64,000 bases of DNA, taken from Mastigias papua (taxonomy: Eukaryota > Cnidaria > Scyphozoa > Rhizostomeae > Mastigiidae). The notes under the pieces are model-generated. The model was not told where the DNA came from, made no database searches, and saw only the letters and a list, made by a program, of their open reading frames with translations. How positions within the stretch are numbered: the first letter of the stretch is position 1; every line of letters begins with the position of its first letter. The translations under genes were made by a program, and so were the position numbers. Shown here piece by piece: positions 1-12,523 of this stretch. The stretch spans positions 1,271,262 to 1,335,261 of the forward strand of contig OZ025278.1 of assembly GCA_964019165.1 (NCBI GenBank), read 5' to 3'.

Positions 1-583
1 CGAGAGGAAATCATGATCAATTTCTTTGTAGATAAATAAATTCAGGCTGCAAAATCACCACCTAATGTAATCAGGAATTTATACCAAATGTACAAAACCA
101 GACGTGATGCTAAAAGTAAACATTGCTGTACTGGAATATAAATCACTGGAGAAAAATTTAACTTGCACGCATAAAATTTTGGCCTGTTCTACTCTTCAAA
201 TGCATTAAATTTATCAACAAGATGCAAACACAATGCCGAAAAAGTTCTTTCCCCTGAACGAACTGGCAACCGACATCTTGTGCATTGTTCTAAATTGGGC
301 CAACAACCCTAGCCAAAGTGTTTTTGCCTCCAATGTTTCTCGCTACTTGCTGTACGCTGTTTGTTTTCAATATTCCCAACTTATCCTAAGACAATACTCA
401 CGTCCAATTGTGGCCTAACTGTCCTCCTAGAAGTATTAGCATCAAAACATATAGCTTTGTATAGATTACCTCAGCACCTATATTCAGTAAACACATTTAT
501 ATAACCTCTACCATTTTTCTAACTACAGCCTCACTAAAAGGATTTTACGATACACTCCTTCACGCTAATACTTATACTTCTGC
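1..583. other. Unassigned sequence left of the satellite
   Basis: AT-rich sequence with no recognisable coding exon, RNA gene or repeat. A 61-codon open stretch at 233-418 (plus) resembles no family I know and lacks splice or context support. The satellite begins abruptly at about 584, with no visible gradient of decayed monomers before it. Confidence 0.5.
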
Positions 584-3500
584 CGTAGCCTTACTTTTTG
601 GCCAAAAATCGCTCATTTTCATCACTTTTCAATGTTCAATCAAAACCAATCAATTTCAAATTTGGTCATTTTTGAGCAAAATACCAAGGCTATAGCCTTA
701 CTTTTTGGCCAAAAATCGCTCATTTTCATCACTTTTCAATGTTCAATCAAAATCAATCAATTTCAAATTTGGTCATTTTTGAGCAAAATACCAAGGCTAT
801 AGCCTTACTTTTTGGCCAAAAATCGCTCATTTTCATCACTTTTCAATGTTCAATCAAAATCAATCAATTTCAAATTTGGTCATTTTTGAGCAAAATACCA
901 AGGCTATAGCCTTACTTTTTGGCCAAAAATCGCTCATTTTCATCACTTTTCAATGTTCAATCAAAATCAATCAATTTCAAATTTGGTCATTTTTGAGCAA
1001 AATACCAAGGCTATAGCCTTACTTTTTGGCCAAAAATCGCTCATTTTCATCACTTTTCAATGTTCAATCAAAATCAATCAATTTCAAATTTGGTCATTTG
1101 TGAGCAAAATACCAAGGCTATAGCATTACTTTATGGCCAGAAATCGCTCATTTTCATCACTTTTCAATGTTCAATCAAAATCAATCAATTTCAAATTTGG
1201 TCATTTTTGAGCAAAATACCAAGGCTATAGCCTTACTTTTTGGCCAAAAATCGCTCATTTTCATCACTTTTCAATGTTCAATCAAAATCAATCAATTTCA
1301 AATTTGGTCATTTTTGAGCAAAATACCAAGGCTATAGCCTTACTTTTTGGCCAAAAATCGCTCATTTTCATCACTTTTCAATGTTCAATCAAAATCAATC
1401 AATTTCAAATTTGGTCATTTTTGAGCAAAATACCAAGGCTATAGCCTTAATTTTTGGCCAAAAATCGCTCATTTTCATCACTTTTCAATGTTCAATCAAA
1501 ATCAATCAATTTCAAATTTGGTCATTTTTGAGCAAAATACCAAGGCTATAGCCTTAATTTTTGGCCAAAAATCGCTCATTTTCATCACTTTTCAATGTTC
1601 AATCAAAATCAATCAATTTCAAATTTGGTCATTTTTGAGCAAAATACCAAGGCTATAGCCTTACTTTTTGCCCAAAAATCGCTCATTTTCATCACTTTTC
1701 AATGTTCAATCAAAATCAATCAATTTCAAATTTGGTCATTTTTGAGCAAAATACCAAGGCTATAGCCTTACCTTTTGGCCAAAAATCGCTCATTTTCATC
1801 ACTTTTCAATGTTCAATCAAAATCAATCAATTTCAAATTTGGTCATTTTTGAGCAAAATACCAAGGCTATAGCCTTACTTTTTGGCCAAAAATCGCTCAT
1901 TTTCATCACTTTTCAATGTTCAATCAAAATCAATCAATTTCAAATTTGGTCATTTTTGAGCAAAATACCAAGGCTATAGCCTTACTGTTTGGCCAAAAAT
2001 CGCTCATTTTCATCACTTTTCAATGTTCAATCAAAATCAATCAATTTCAAATTTGGTCATTTTTGAGCAAAATACCAAGGCTATAGCCTTACTTTTTGGC
2101 CAAAAATCGCTCATTTTCATCACTTTTCAATGTTCAATCAAAATCAATCAATTTCAAATTTGGTCATTTTGGAGCAAAATACCAAGGCTATAGCCATACT
2201 TTTTGGCCAAAAATCGCTCATTTTCATCACTTTTCAATGTTCAATCAAAATCAATCAATTTCAAATTTGGTCATTTTTGAGCAAAATACCAAGGCTATAG
2301 CCTTACTTTTTGGCCAAAAATCGCTCATTTTCATCACTTTTCAATGTTCAATCAAAATCAATCAATTTCAAATTTGGTCATTTTTGAGCAAAATACCAAG
2401 GCTATAGCCTTACTTTTTGGCCAAAAATCGCTCATTTTCATCACTTTTCAATGTTCAATCAAAATCAATCAATTTCAAATTTGGTCATGTTTGAGCAAAA
2501 TACCAAGGCTATAGCCTTACTTTTTGGCCAAAAATCGCTCATTTTCATCACTTTTCAATGTTCAATCAAAATCAATCAATTTCAAATTTGGTCATTTTTG
2601 AGCAAAATACCAAGGCTATAGCCTTACTTTTTGGCCAAAAATCGCTCATTTTCATCACTTTTCAATGTTCAATCAAATTCAATCAATTTCAAATTTGGTC
2701 AATTTTGAGCAAAATACCAAGGCTATAGCCTTACTTTTTGGCCAAAAATCGCTCAGTTTCATCACTTTTCAATCTGCAATCAAAATCAATCAATTTCAAA
2801 TTTGGTCATTTTTGAGCAAAATACCAAGGCTATAGCCTTACTTTTTGGCCAAAAATCGCTCATTTTCGTCACTTTTCAATCTGCAATCAAAATCAATCGA
2901 TTTCAAATTTGGTCATTTTTGAGCAAAATACCAAGGCTATAGCCTTACTTTTTGGCCAAAAATCGCTCATTTTCATCACTTTTCAATGTTCAATCAAAAT
3001 CAATCAATTTCAAATTTGGTCATTTTTGAGCAAAATACCAAGGCTATAGCCTTACTTTTTGGCCAAAAATCGCTCATTTTCATCACTTTTCAATGTTCAA
3101 TCAAAATCAATCAATTTCAAATTTGGTCATTTTTGAGCAAAATACCAAGGCTATAGCCTTAATTTTTGGCCAAAAATCGCTCATTTTCATCACTTTTCAA
3201 TGTTCAATCAAAATCAATCAATTTCAAATTTGGTCATTTTTGAGCAAAATACCAAGGCTATAGCCTTACTTTTTGCCCAAAAATCGCTCATTTTCATCAC
3301 TTTTCAATGTTCAATCAAAATCAATCAATTTCAAATTTGGTCATTTTTGAGCAAAATACCAAGGCTATAGCCTTACCTTTTGGCCAAAAATCGCTCATTT
3401 TCATCACTTTTCAATGTTCAATCAAAATCAATCAATTTCAAATTTGGTCATTTTTGAGCAAAATACCAAGGCTATAGCCTTACTTTTTGGCCAAAAATCG

Positions 3501-6500
3501 CTCATTTTCATCACTTTTCAATGTTCAATCAAAATCAATCAATTTCAAATTTGGTCATGTTTGAGCAAAATACCAAGGCTATAGCCTTACTTTTTGGCCA
3601 AAAATCGCTCATTTTCATCACTTTTCAATGTTCAATCAAAATCAATCAATTTCAAATTTGGTCATTTTTGAGCAAAATACCAAGGCTATAGCCGTACTTT
3701 TTGGCCAAAAATCGCTCATTTTCATCACTTTTCAATGGTCAATCAAATTCAATCAATTTCAAATTTGGTCAATTTTGAGCAAAATACCAAGGCTATAGCC
3801 TTACTTTTTGGCCAAAAATCGCTCAGTTTCATCACTTTTCAATCTGCAATCAAAATCAATCAATTTCAAATTTGGTCATTTTTGAGCAAAATACCAAGGC
3901 TATAGCCTTACTTTTTGGCCAAAAATCGCTCATTTTCATCACTTTTCAATGTTCAATCAAAACCAATCAATTTCAAATTTGGTCATTTTTGAGCAAAATA
4001 CCAAGGCTATAGCCTTACTTTTTGGCCAAAAATCGCTCATTTTCATCACTTTTCAATGTTCAATCAAAATCAATCAATTACAAATTTGGTCATTTTTGAG
4101 CAAACTACCAAGGCTATAGCCTTACTTTTTGGCCAAAAATCGCTCAGTTTCATCACTTTTCAATCTGCAATCAAAATCAATCAATTTCAAATTTGGTCAT
4201 TTTTGAGCAAAATACCAAGGCTATAGCCTTACTTTTTGGCCAAAAATCGCTCATTTTCGTCACTTTTGAATCTGCAATCAAAATCAATCGATTTCAAATT
4301 TGGTCATTTTTGAGCAAAATACCAAGGCTATAGCCTTACTTTTTGGCCAAAAATCGCTCATTTTCATCACTTTTCAATGTTCAATCAAAATCAATCAATT
4401 TCAAATTTGGTCATTTTTGAGCAAAATACCAAGGCTATAGCCTTACTTTTTGGCCAAAAATCGCTCATTTTCATCACTTTTCAATGTTCAATCAAAATCA
4501 ATCAATTTCAAATTTGGTCGTTTTTGAGCAAAATACCAAGGCTATAGCCTTAATTTTTGGCCAAAAATCGCTCATTTTCATCACTTTTCAATGTTCAATC
4601 AAAATCAATCAATTTCAAATTTGGTCATTTTTGAGCAAAATACCAAGGCTATAGCCTTACTTTTTGCCCAAAAATCGCTCATTTTCATCACTTTTCAATG
4701 TTCAATCAAAATCAATCAATTTCAAATTTGGTCATTTTTGAGCAAAATACCAAGGCTATAGCCTTACCTTTTGGCCAAAAATCGCTCATTTTCATCACTT
4801 TTCAATGTTCAATCAAAATCAATCAATTTCAAATTTGGTCATTTTTGAGCAAAATACCAAGGCTATAGCCTTACTTTTTGGCCAAAAATCGCTCATTTTC
4901 ATCACTTTTCAATGTTCAATCAAAATCAATCAATTTCAAATTTGGTCATTTTTGAGCAAAATACCAAGGCTATAGCCTTACTGTTTGGCCAAAAATCGCT
5001 CATTTTCATCACTTTTCAATGTTCAATCAAAATCAATCAATTTCAAATTTGGTCATTTTTGAGCAAGATACCAAGGCTATAGCCTTACCTTTTGGCCAAA
5101 AATCGCTCATTTTCATCACTTTTCAATGTTCAATCAAAATCAATCAATTTCAAATTTGGTCATTTTTGAGCAAAATACCAAGGCTATAGCCTTACTTTTT
5201 GGCCAAAAATCGCTCATTTTCATCACTTTTCAATGTTCAATCAAAATCAATCAATTTCAAATTTGGTCATTTTTGAGCAAAATACCAAGGCTATAGCCTT
5301 ACTTTTTGGCCAAAAATCGCTCATTTTCATCACTTTTCAATGTTCAATCAAAATCAATCAATTTCAAATTTGGTCATTTTTGAGCAAAATACCAAGGCTA
5401 TAGCCTTACCTTTTGGCCAAAAATCGCTCATTTTCATCACTTTTCAATGTTCAATCAAAATCAATCAATTTCAAATTTGGTCATTTTTGAGCAAAATACC
5501 AAGGCTATAGCCTTACTTTTTGGCCAAAAATCGCTCATTTTCATCACTTTTCAATGTTCAATCAAAATCAATCAATTTCAAATTTGGTCATTTTTGAGCA
5601 AAATACCAAGGCTATAGCCTTACTGTTTGGCCAAAAATCGCTCATTTTCATCACTTTTCAATGTTCAATCAAAATCAATCAATTTCAAATTTGGTCATTT
5701 TTGAGCAAAATACCAAGGCTATAGCCTAAAAATCGCTCATTTTCATCACTTTTCAATGTTCAATCAAAATCAATCAATTTCAAATTTGGTCATTTTGGAG
5801 CAAAATACCAAGGCTATAGCCATACTTTTTGGCCAAAAATCGCTCATTTTCATCACTTTTCAATGTTCAATCAAAATCAATCAATTTCAAATTTGGTCAT
5901 TTTTGAGCAAAATACCAAGGCTATAGCCTTACTTTTTGGCCAAAAATCGCTCATTTTCATCACTTTTCAATGTTCAATCAAAATCAATCAATTTCAAATT
6001 TGGTCATTTTTGAGCAAAATACCAAGGCTATAGCCTTACTTTTTGCCCAAAAATCGCTCATTTTCATCACTTTTCAATGTTCAATCAAAATCAATCAATT
6101 TCAAATTTGGTCATTTTTGAGCAAAATACCAAGGCTATAGCCTTACCTTTTGGCCAAAAATCGCTCATTTTCATCACTTTTCAATGTTCAATCAAAATCA
6201 ATCAATTTCAAATTTGGTCATTTTTGAGCAAAATACCAAGGCTATAGCCTTACTGTTTGGCCAAAAATCGATCATTTTCATCACTTTTCAATGTTCAATC
6301 AAAATCAATCAATTTCAAATTTGGTCATTTTTGAGCAAAATACCAAGGCTATAGCCTTACTGTTTGGCCAAAAATCGCTCATTTTCATCACTTTTCAATG
6401 TTCAATCAAAATCAATCAATTTCAAATTTGGTCATTTTTGAGCAAAATACCAAGGCTATAGCCTTACTTTTTGGCCAAAAATCGCTCATTTTCATCACTT

Positions 6501-9500
6501 TTCAATGTTCAATCAAAATCAATCAATTTCAAATTTGGTCATTTTGGAGCAAAATACCAAGGCTATAGCCATACTTTTTGGCCAAAAATCGCTCATTTTC
6601 ATCACTTTTCAATGTTCAATCAAAATCAATCAATTTCAAATTTGGTCATTTCTGAGCAAAATACCAAGGCTATAGCCTTACTTTTTGGCCAAAAATCGCT
6701 CATTTTCATCACTTTTCAATGTTCAATCAAAATCAATCAATTTCAAATTTGGTCATTTTTGAGCAAAATACCAAGGCTATAGCCTTACTTTTTGGCCAAA
6801 AATCGCTCATTTTCATCACTTTTCAATGTTCAATCAAAATCAATCAATTTCAAATTTGGTCATGTTTGAGCAAAATACCAAGGCTATAGCCTTACTTTTT
6901 GGCCAAAAATCGCTCATTTTCATCACTTTTCAATGTTCAATCAAAATCAATCAATTTCAAATTTGGTCATTTTTGAGCAAAATACCAAGGCTATAGCCTT
7001 ACTTTTTGGCCAAAAATCGCTCATTTTCATCACTTTTCAATGTTCAATCAAATTCAATCAATTTCAAATTTGGTCAATTTTGAGCAAAATACCAAGGCTA
7101 TAGCCTTACTTTTTGGTCAAAAATCGCTCAGTTTCATCACTTTTCAATCTGCAATCAAAATCAATCAATTTCAAATTTGGTCATTTTTGAGCAAAATACC
7201 AAGGCTATAGCCTTACTTTTTGGCCAAAAATCGCTCATTTTCATCACTTTTCAATGTTCAATCAAAATCAATCAATTTCAAATTTGGTCATTTTTGAGCA
7301 AAATACCAAGGCTATAGCCTTACTTTTTGGCCAAAAATCGCTCATTTTCATCACTTTTCAATGTTCAATCAAAATCAATCAATTTCAAATTTGGTCATGT
7401 TTGAGCAAAATACCAAGGCTATAGCCTTACTTTTTGGCCAAAAATCGCTCATTTTCATCACTTTTCAATGTTCAATCAAAATCAATCAATTTCAAATTTG
7501 GTCATTTTTGAGCAAAATACCAAGGCTATAGCCTTACTTTTTGGCCAAAAATCGCTCATTTTCATCACTTTTCAATGTTCAATCAAATTCAATCAATTTC
7601 AAATTTGGTCAATTTTGAGCAAAATACCAAGGCTATAGCCTTACTTTTTGGCCAAAAATCGCTCAGTTTCATCACTTTTCAATCTGCAATCAAAATCAAT
7701 CAATTTCAAATTTGGTCATTTTTGAGCAAAATACCAAGGCTATAGCCTTACTTTTTGGCCAAAAATCGCTCATTTTCATCACTTTTCAATGTTCAATCAA
7801 AACCAATCAATTTCAAATTTGGTCATTTTTGAGCAAAATACCAAGGCTATAGCCTTACTTTTTGGCCAAAAATCGCTCATTTTCATCACTTTTCAATGTT
7901 CAATCAAAATCAATCAATTACAAATTTGGTCATTTTTGAGCAAACTACCAAGGCTATAGCCTTACTTTTTGGCCAAAAATCGCTCATTTTCATCACTTTT
8001 CAATGTTCAATCAAAATCAATCAATTTCAAATTTGGTCATTTTTGAGCAAAATACCAAGGCTATAGCCTTACCTTTTGGCCAAAAATCGCTCATTTTCAT
8101 CACTTTTCAATGTTCAATCAAAATCAATCAATTTCAAATTTGGTCATTTTTGAGCAAAATACCAAGGCTATAGCCTTACTTTTTGGCCAAAAATCGCTCA
8201 TTTTCATCACTTTTCAATGTTCAATCAAAATCAATCAATTTCAAATTTGGTCATTTTTGAGCAAAATACCAAGGCTATAGCCTTACTGTTTGGCCAAAAA
8301 TCGCTCATTTTCATCACTTTTCAATGTTCAATCAAAATCAATCAATTTCAAATTTGGTCATTTTTGAGCAAAATACCAAGGCTATAGCCTTACTTTTTGG
8401 CCAAAAATCGCTCATTTTCATCACTTTTCAATGTTCAATCAAAATCAATCAATTTCAAATTTGGTCATTTTGGAGCAAAATACCAAGGCTATAGCCTTAC
8501 TTTTTGGCCAAAAATCGCTCATTTTCATCACTTTTCAATGTTCAATCAAAATCAATCAATTTCAAATTTGGTCATTTGTGAGCAAAATACCAAGGCTATA
8601 GCCTTACTTTTTGGCCAAAAATCGCTCATTTTCATCACTTTTCAATGTTCAATCAAAATCAATCAATTTCAAATTTGGTCATTTTTGAGCAAAATACCAA
8701 GGCTTTAGCCTTACTTTTTGGCCAAAAATCGCTCATTTTCATCACTTTTCAATGTTCAATCAAAATCAATCAATTTCAAATTTGGTCATTTTTGAGCAAA
8801 ATACCAAGGCTATAGCCTTACTTTTTGGCCAAAAATCGCTCATTTTCATCACTTTTCAATGTTCAATCAAATTCAATCAATTTCAAATTTGGTCAATTTT
8901 GAGCAAAATACCAAGGCTATAGCCTTACTTTTTGGCCAAAAATCGCTCAGTTTCATCACTTTTCAATCTGCAATCAAAATCAATCAATTTCAAATTTGGT
9001 CATTTTTGAGCAAAATACCAAGGCTATAGCCTTACTTTTTGGCCAAAAATCGCTCATTTTCATCACTTTTCAATGTTCAATCAAAACCAATCAATTTCAA
9101 ATTTGGTCATTTTTGAGCAAAATACCAAGGCTATAGCCTTACTTTTTGGCCAAAAATCGCTCATTTTCATCACTTTTCAATGTTCAATCAAAATCAATCA
9201 ATTACAAATTTGGTCATTTTTGAGCAAACTACCAAGGCTATAGCCTTACTTTTTGGCCAAAAATCGCTCATTTTCATCACTTTTCAATGTTCAATCAAAA
9301 TCAATCAATTTCAAATTTGGTCATTTTTGAGCAAAATACCAAGGCTATAGCCTTACCTTTTGGCCAAAAATCGCTCATTTTCATCACTTTTCAATGTTCA
9401 ATCAAAATCAATCAATTTCAAATTTGGTCATTTTTGAGCAAAATACCAAGGCTATAGCCTTACTTTTTGGCCAAAAATCGCTCATTTTCATCACTTTTCA

Positions 9501-12332
9501 ATGTTCAATCAAAATCAATCAATTTCAAATTTGGTCATTTTTGAGCAAAATACCAAGGCTATAGCCTTACTGTTTGGCCAAAAATCGCTCATTTTCATCA
9601 CTTTTCAATGTTCAATCAAAATCAATCAATTTCAAATTTGGTCATTTTTGAGCAAAATACCAAGGCTATAGCCTTACTTTTTGGCCAAAAATCGCTCATT
9701 TTCATCACTTTTCAATGTTCAATCAAAATCAATCAATTTCAAATTTGGTCATTTTGGAGCAAAATACCAAGGCTATAGCCTTACTTTTTGGCCAAAAATC
9801 GCTCATTTTCATCACTTTTCAATGTTCAATCAAAATCAATCAATTTCAAATTTGGTCATTTGTGAGCAAAATACCAAGGCTATAGCCTTACTTTTTGGCC
9901 AAAAATCGCTCATTTTCATCACTTTTCAATGTTCAATCAAAATCAATCAATTTCAAATTTGGTCATTTTTGAGCAAAATACCAAGGCTTTAGCCTTACTT
10001 TTTGGCCAAAAATCGCTCATTTTCATCACTTTTCAATGTTCAATCAAAATCAATCAATTTCAAATTTGGTCATTTTTGAGCAAAATACCAAGGCTATAGC
10101 CTTACTTTTTGGCCAAAAATAGCTCATTTTCATCACTTTTCAATGTTCAATCAAAACCAATCAATTTCAAATTTGGTCATTTTTGAGCAAAATACCAAGG
10201 CTATAGCCTTACTTTTTGGCCAAAAATCGCTCATTTTCATCACTTTTCAATGTTCAATCAAAATCAATCAATTTCAAATTTGGTCATTTTTGAGCAAAAT
10301 ACCAAGGCTATAGCCTTACTTTTTGGCCAAAAATCGCTCATTTTCATCACTTTTCAATGTTCAATCAAAATCAATCAATTTCAAATTTGGTCATTTTTGA
10401 GCAAAATACCAAGGCTATAGCCTTACTGTTTGGCCAAAAATCGCTCATTTTCATCACTTTTCAATGTTCAATCAAAATCAATCAATTTCAAATTTGGTCA
10501 TTTTTGAGCAAAATACCAAGGCTATAGCCTTACTTTTTGGCCAAAAATCGCTCATTTTCATCACTTTTCAATGTTCAATCAAAATCAATCAATTTCAAAT
10601 TTGGTCATTTTGGAGCAAAATACCAAGGCTATAGCCTTACTTTTTGGCCAAAAATCGCTCATTTTCATCACTTTTCAATGTTCAATCAAAATCAATCAAT
10701 TTCAAATTTGGTCATTTGTGAGCAAAATACCAAGGCTATAGCCTTACTTTTTGGCCAAAAATCGCTCATTTTCATCACTTTTCAATGTTCAATCAAAATC
10801 AATCAATTTCAAATTTGGTCATTTTTGAGCAAAATACCAAGGCTTTAGCCTTACTTTTTGGCCAAAAATCGCTCATTTTCATCACTTTTCAATGTTCAAT
10901 CAAAATCAATCAATTTCAAATTTGGTCATTTTGGAGCAAAATACCAAGGCTATAGCCTTACTTTTTGGCCAAAAATAGCTCATTTTCATCACTTTTCAAT
11001 GTTCAATCAAAACCAATCAATTTCAAATTTGGTCATTTTTGAGCAAAATACCAAGGCTATAGCCTTACTTTTTGGCCAAAAATCGCTCATTTTCATCACT
11101 TTTCAATGTTCAATCAAAATCAATCAATTTCAAATTTGGTCATTTTTGAGCAAATTACCAAGGCTATAGCCTTACTTTTTGGCCAAAAATCGCTCATTTT
11201 CATCACTTTTCAATGTTCAATCAAAATCAATCAATTTCAAATTTGGTCATTTTGGAGCAAAATACCAAGGCTATAGCCATACTTTTTGGCAAAAATCGCT
11301 CATTTTCATCACTTTTCAATGTTCAATCAAAATCAATCAATTTCAAATTTGGTCATTTTTGAGCAAAATACCAAGGCTATAGCCTTACTTTTTGGCCAAA
11401 CATCGCTCATTTTCATCACTTTTCAATGTTCAATCAAAATCAATCAATTTCAAATTTGGTCATTTTTGAGCAAAATACCAAGGCTATAGCCTTACTTTTT
11501 GGCCAAAAATCGCTCATTTTCATCACTTTTCAATGTTCAATCAAAATCAATCAATTTCAAATTTGGTCATTTTTGAGCAAAATACCAAGGCTTTAGCCTT
11601 ACTTTTTGGCCAAAAATAGCTCATTTTCATCACTTTTCAATGTTCAATCAAAACCAATCAATGTCAAATTTGGTCATTTTTGAGCAAAATACCAAGGCTA
11701 TAGCCTTACTTTTTGGCCAAAAATCGCTCATTTTCATCACTTTTCAATGTTCAATCAAAATCAATCAATTTCAAATTTGGTCATTTTTGAGCAAAATACC
11801 AAGGCTATAGCCTTACTTTTTGGCCAAAAATCGCTCATTGTCATCACTTTTTAATGTTCAATCAAAATCAATCAATTTCAAATTTGGTCATTTTTGAGCA
11901 AAATACCAAGGCTATAGCCTTACTTTTTGGCCAAAAATCGCTCATTTTCATCACTTTTCAATGTTCAATCAAAATCAATCAATTTCAAATTTGGTCATTT
12001 TTGAGCAAAATACCAAGGCTATAGCCTTACTGTTTGGCCAAAAATCGCTCATTTTCATCACTTTTCAATGTTCAATCAAAATCAATCAATTTCAAATTTG
12101 GTCATTTTTGAGCAAAATACCAAGGCTATAGCCTTACCTTTTGGCCACAAATCGCTCATTTTCATCACTTTTCAATGTTCAATCAAAATCAATCAATTTC
12201 AAATTTGGTCATTTTTGAGCAAAATACCAAGGCTATAGCCTTACTTTTTGGCCAAAAATCGCTCATTTTCATCACTTTTCAATGTTCAATCAAAATCAAT
12301 CAATTTCAAATTTGGTCATTTTTGAGCAAAAT
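584..12332 (+). repeat. 107-bp satellite, array 1 (about 110 units)
   Basis: A motif block (GGCTATAGCC, then TTTTTGGCCAAAAATCGC) recurs every 107 bp, for example at 684, 791 and 898, always in the same orientation. The unit is about 31% GC. It contains two 14-bp perfect palindromes separated by two bases, AAGGCTATAGCCTT and TTTTTGGCCAAAAA, plus CAAATTTG. Units differ at a few diagnostic positions (for example TTTGCCC, ACCTTTTGG, ACTGTTTGG, AATTTTTGG) that recur in fixed order, which shows higher-order repeats. One unit near 5727 lacks 12 bp. Because 107 leaves remainder 2 when divided by 3, runs of three units stay open in rotating frames and give spurious 67-127-codon reading frames. It looks like centromeric or heterochromatic satellite DNA, which is inference. 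Confidence 0.97.
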
Positions 12333-12523
12333 TGGGACATTTACCGCGTAAATGTCCTTTAACGACAAAGGCGACGCGTTATGTTCCTTACTGCTACCCC
12401 CCATACTGGGTATCACATGATTAGACCATGTTCACACCTTACTGCACGTCCATTGAACTCTACAGTCCTCTTCGTACACACGTTCAGTAGCAATCAACAT
12501 GGGGATACTTACGTTTTATTTCT
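12333..12523. repeat. Shared left end, copy 1
   Basis: 191 bp identical by eye to 15690-15880. It opens with the hairpin GGACATTTAC-CGC-GTAAATGTCC, followed directly by TTTAACGACAAAGGCGACGCG. The identity stops abruptly after TTTATTTCT. Confidence 0.93.
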
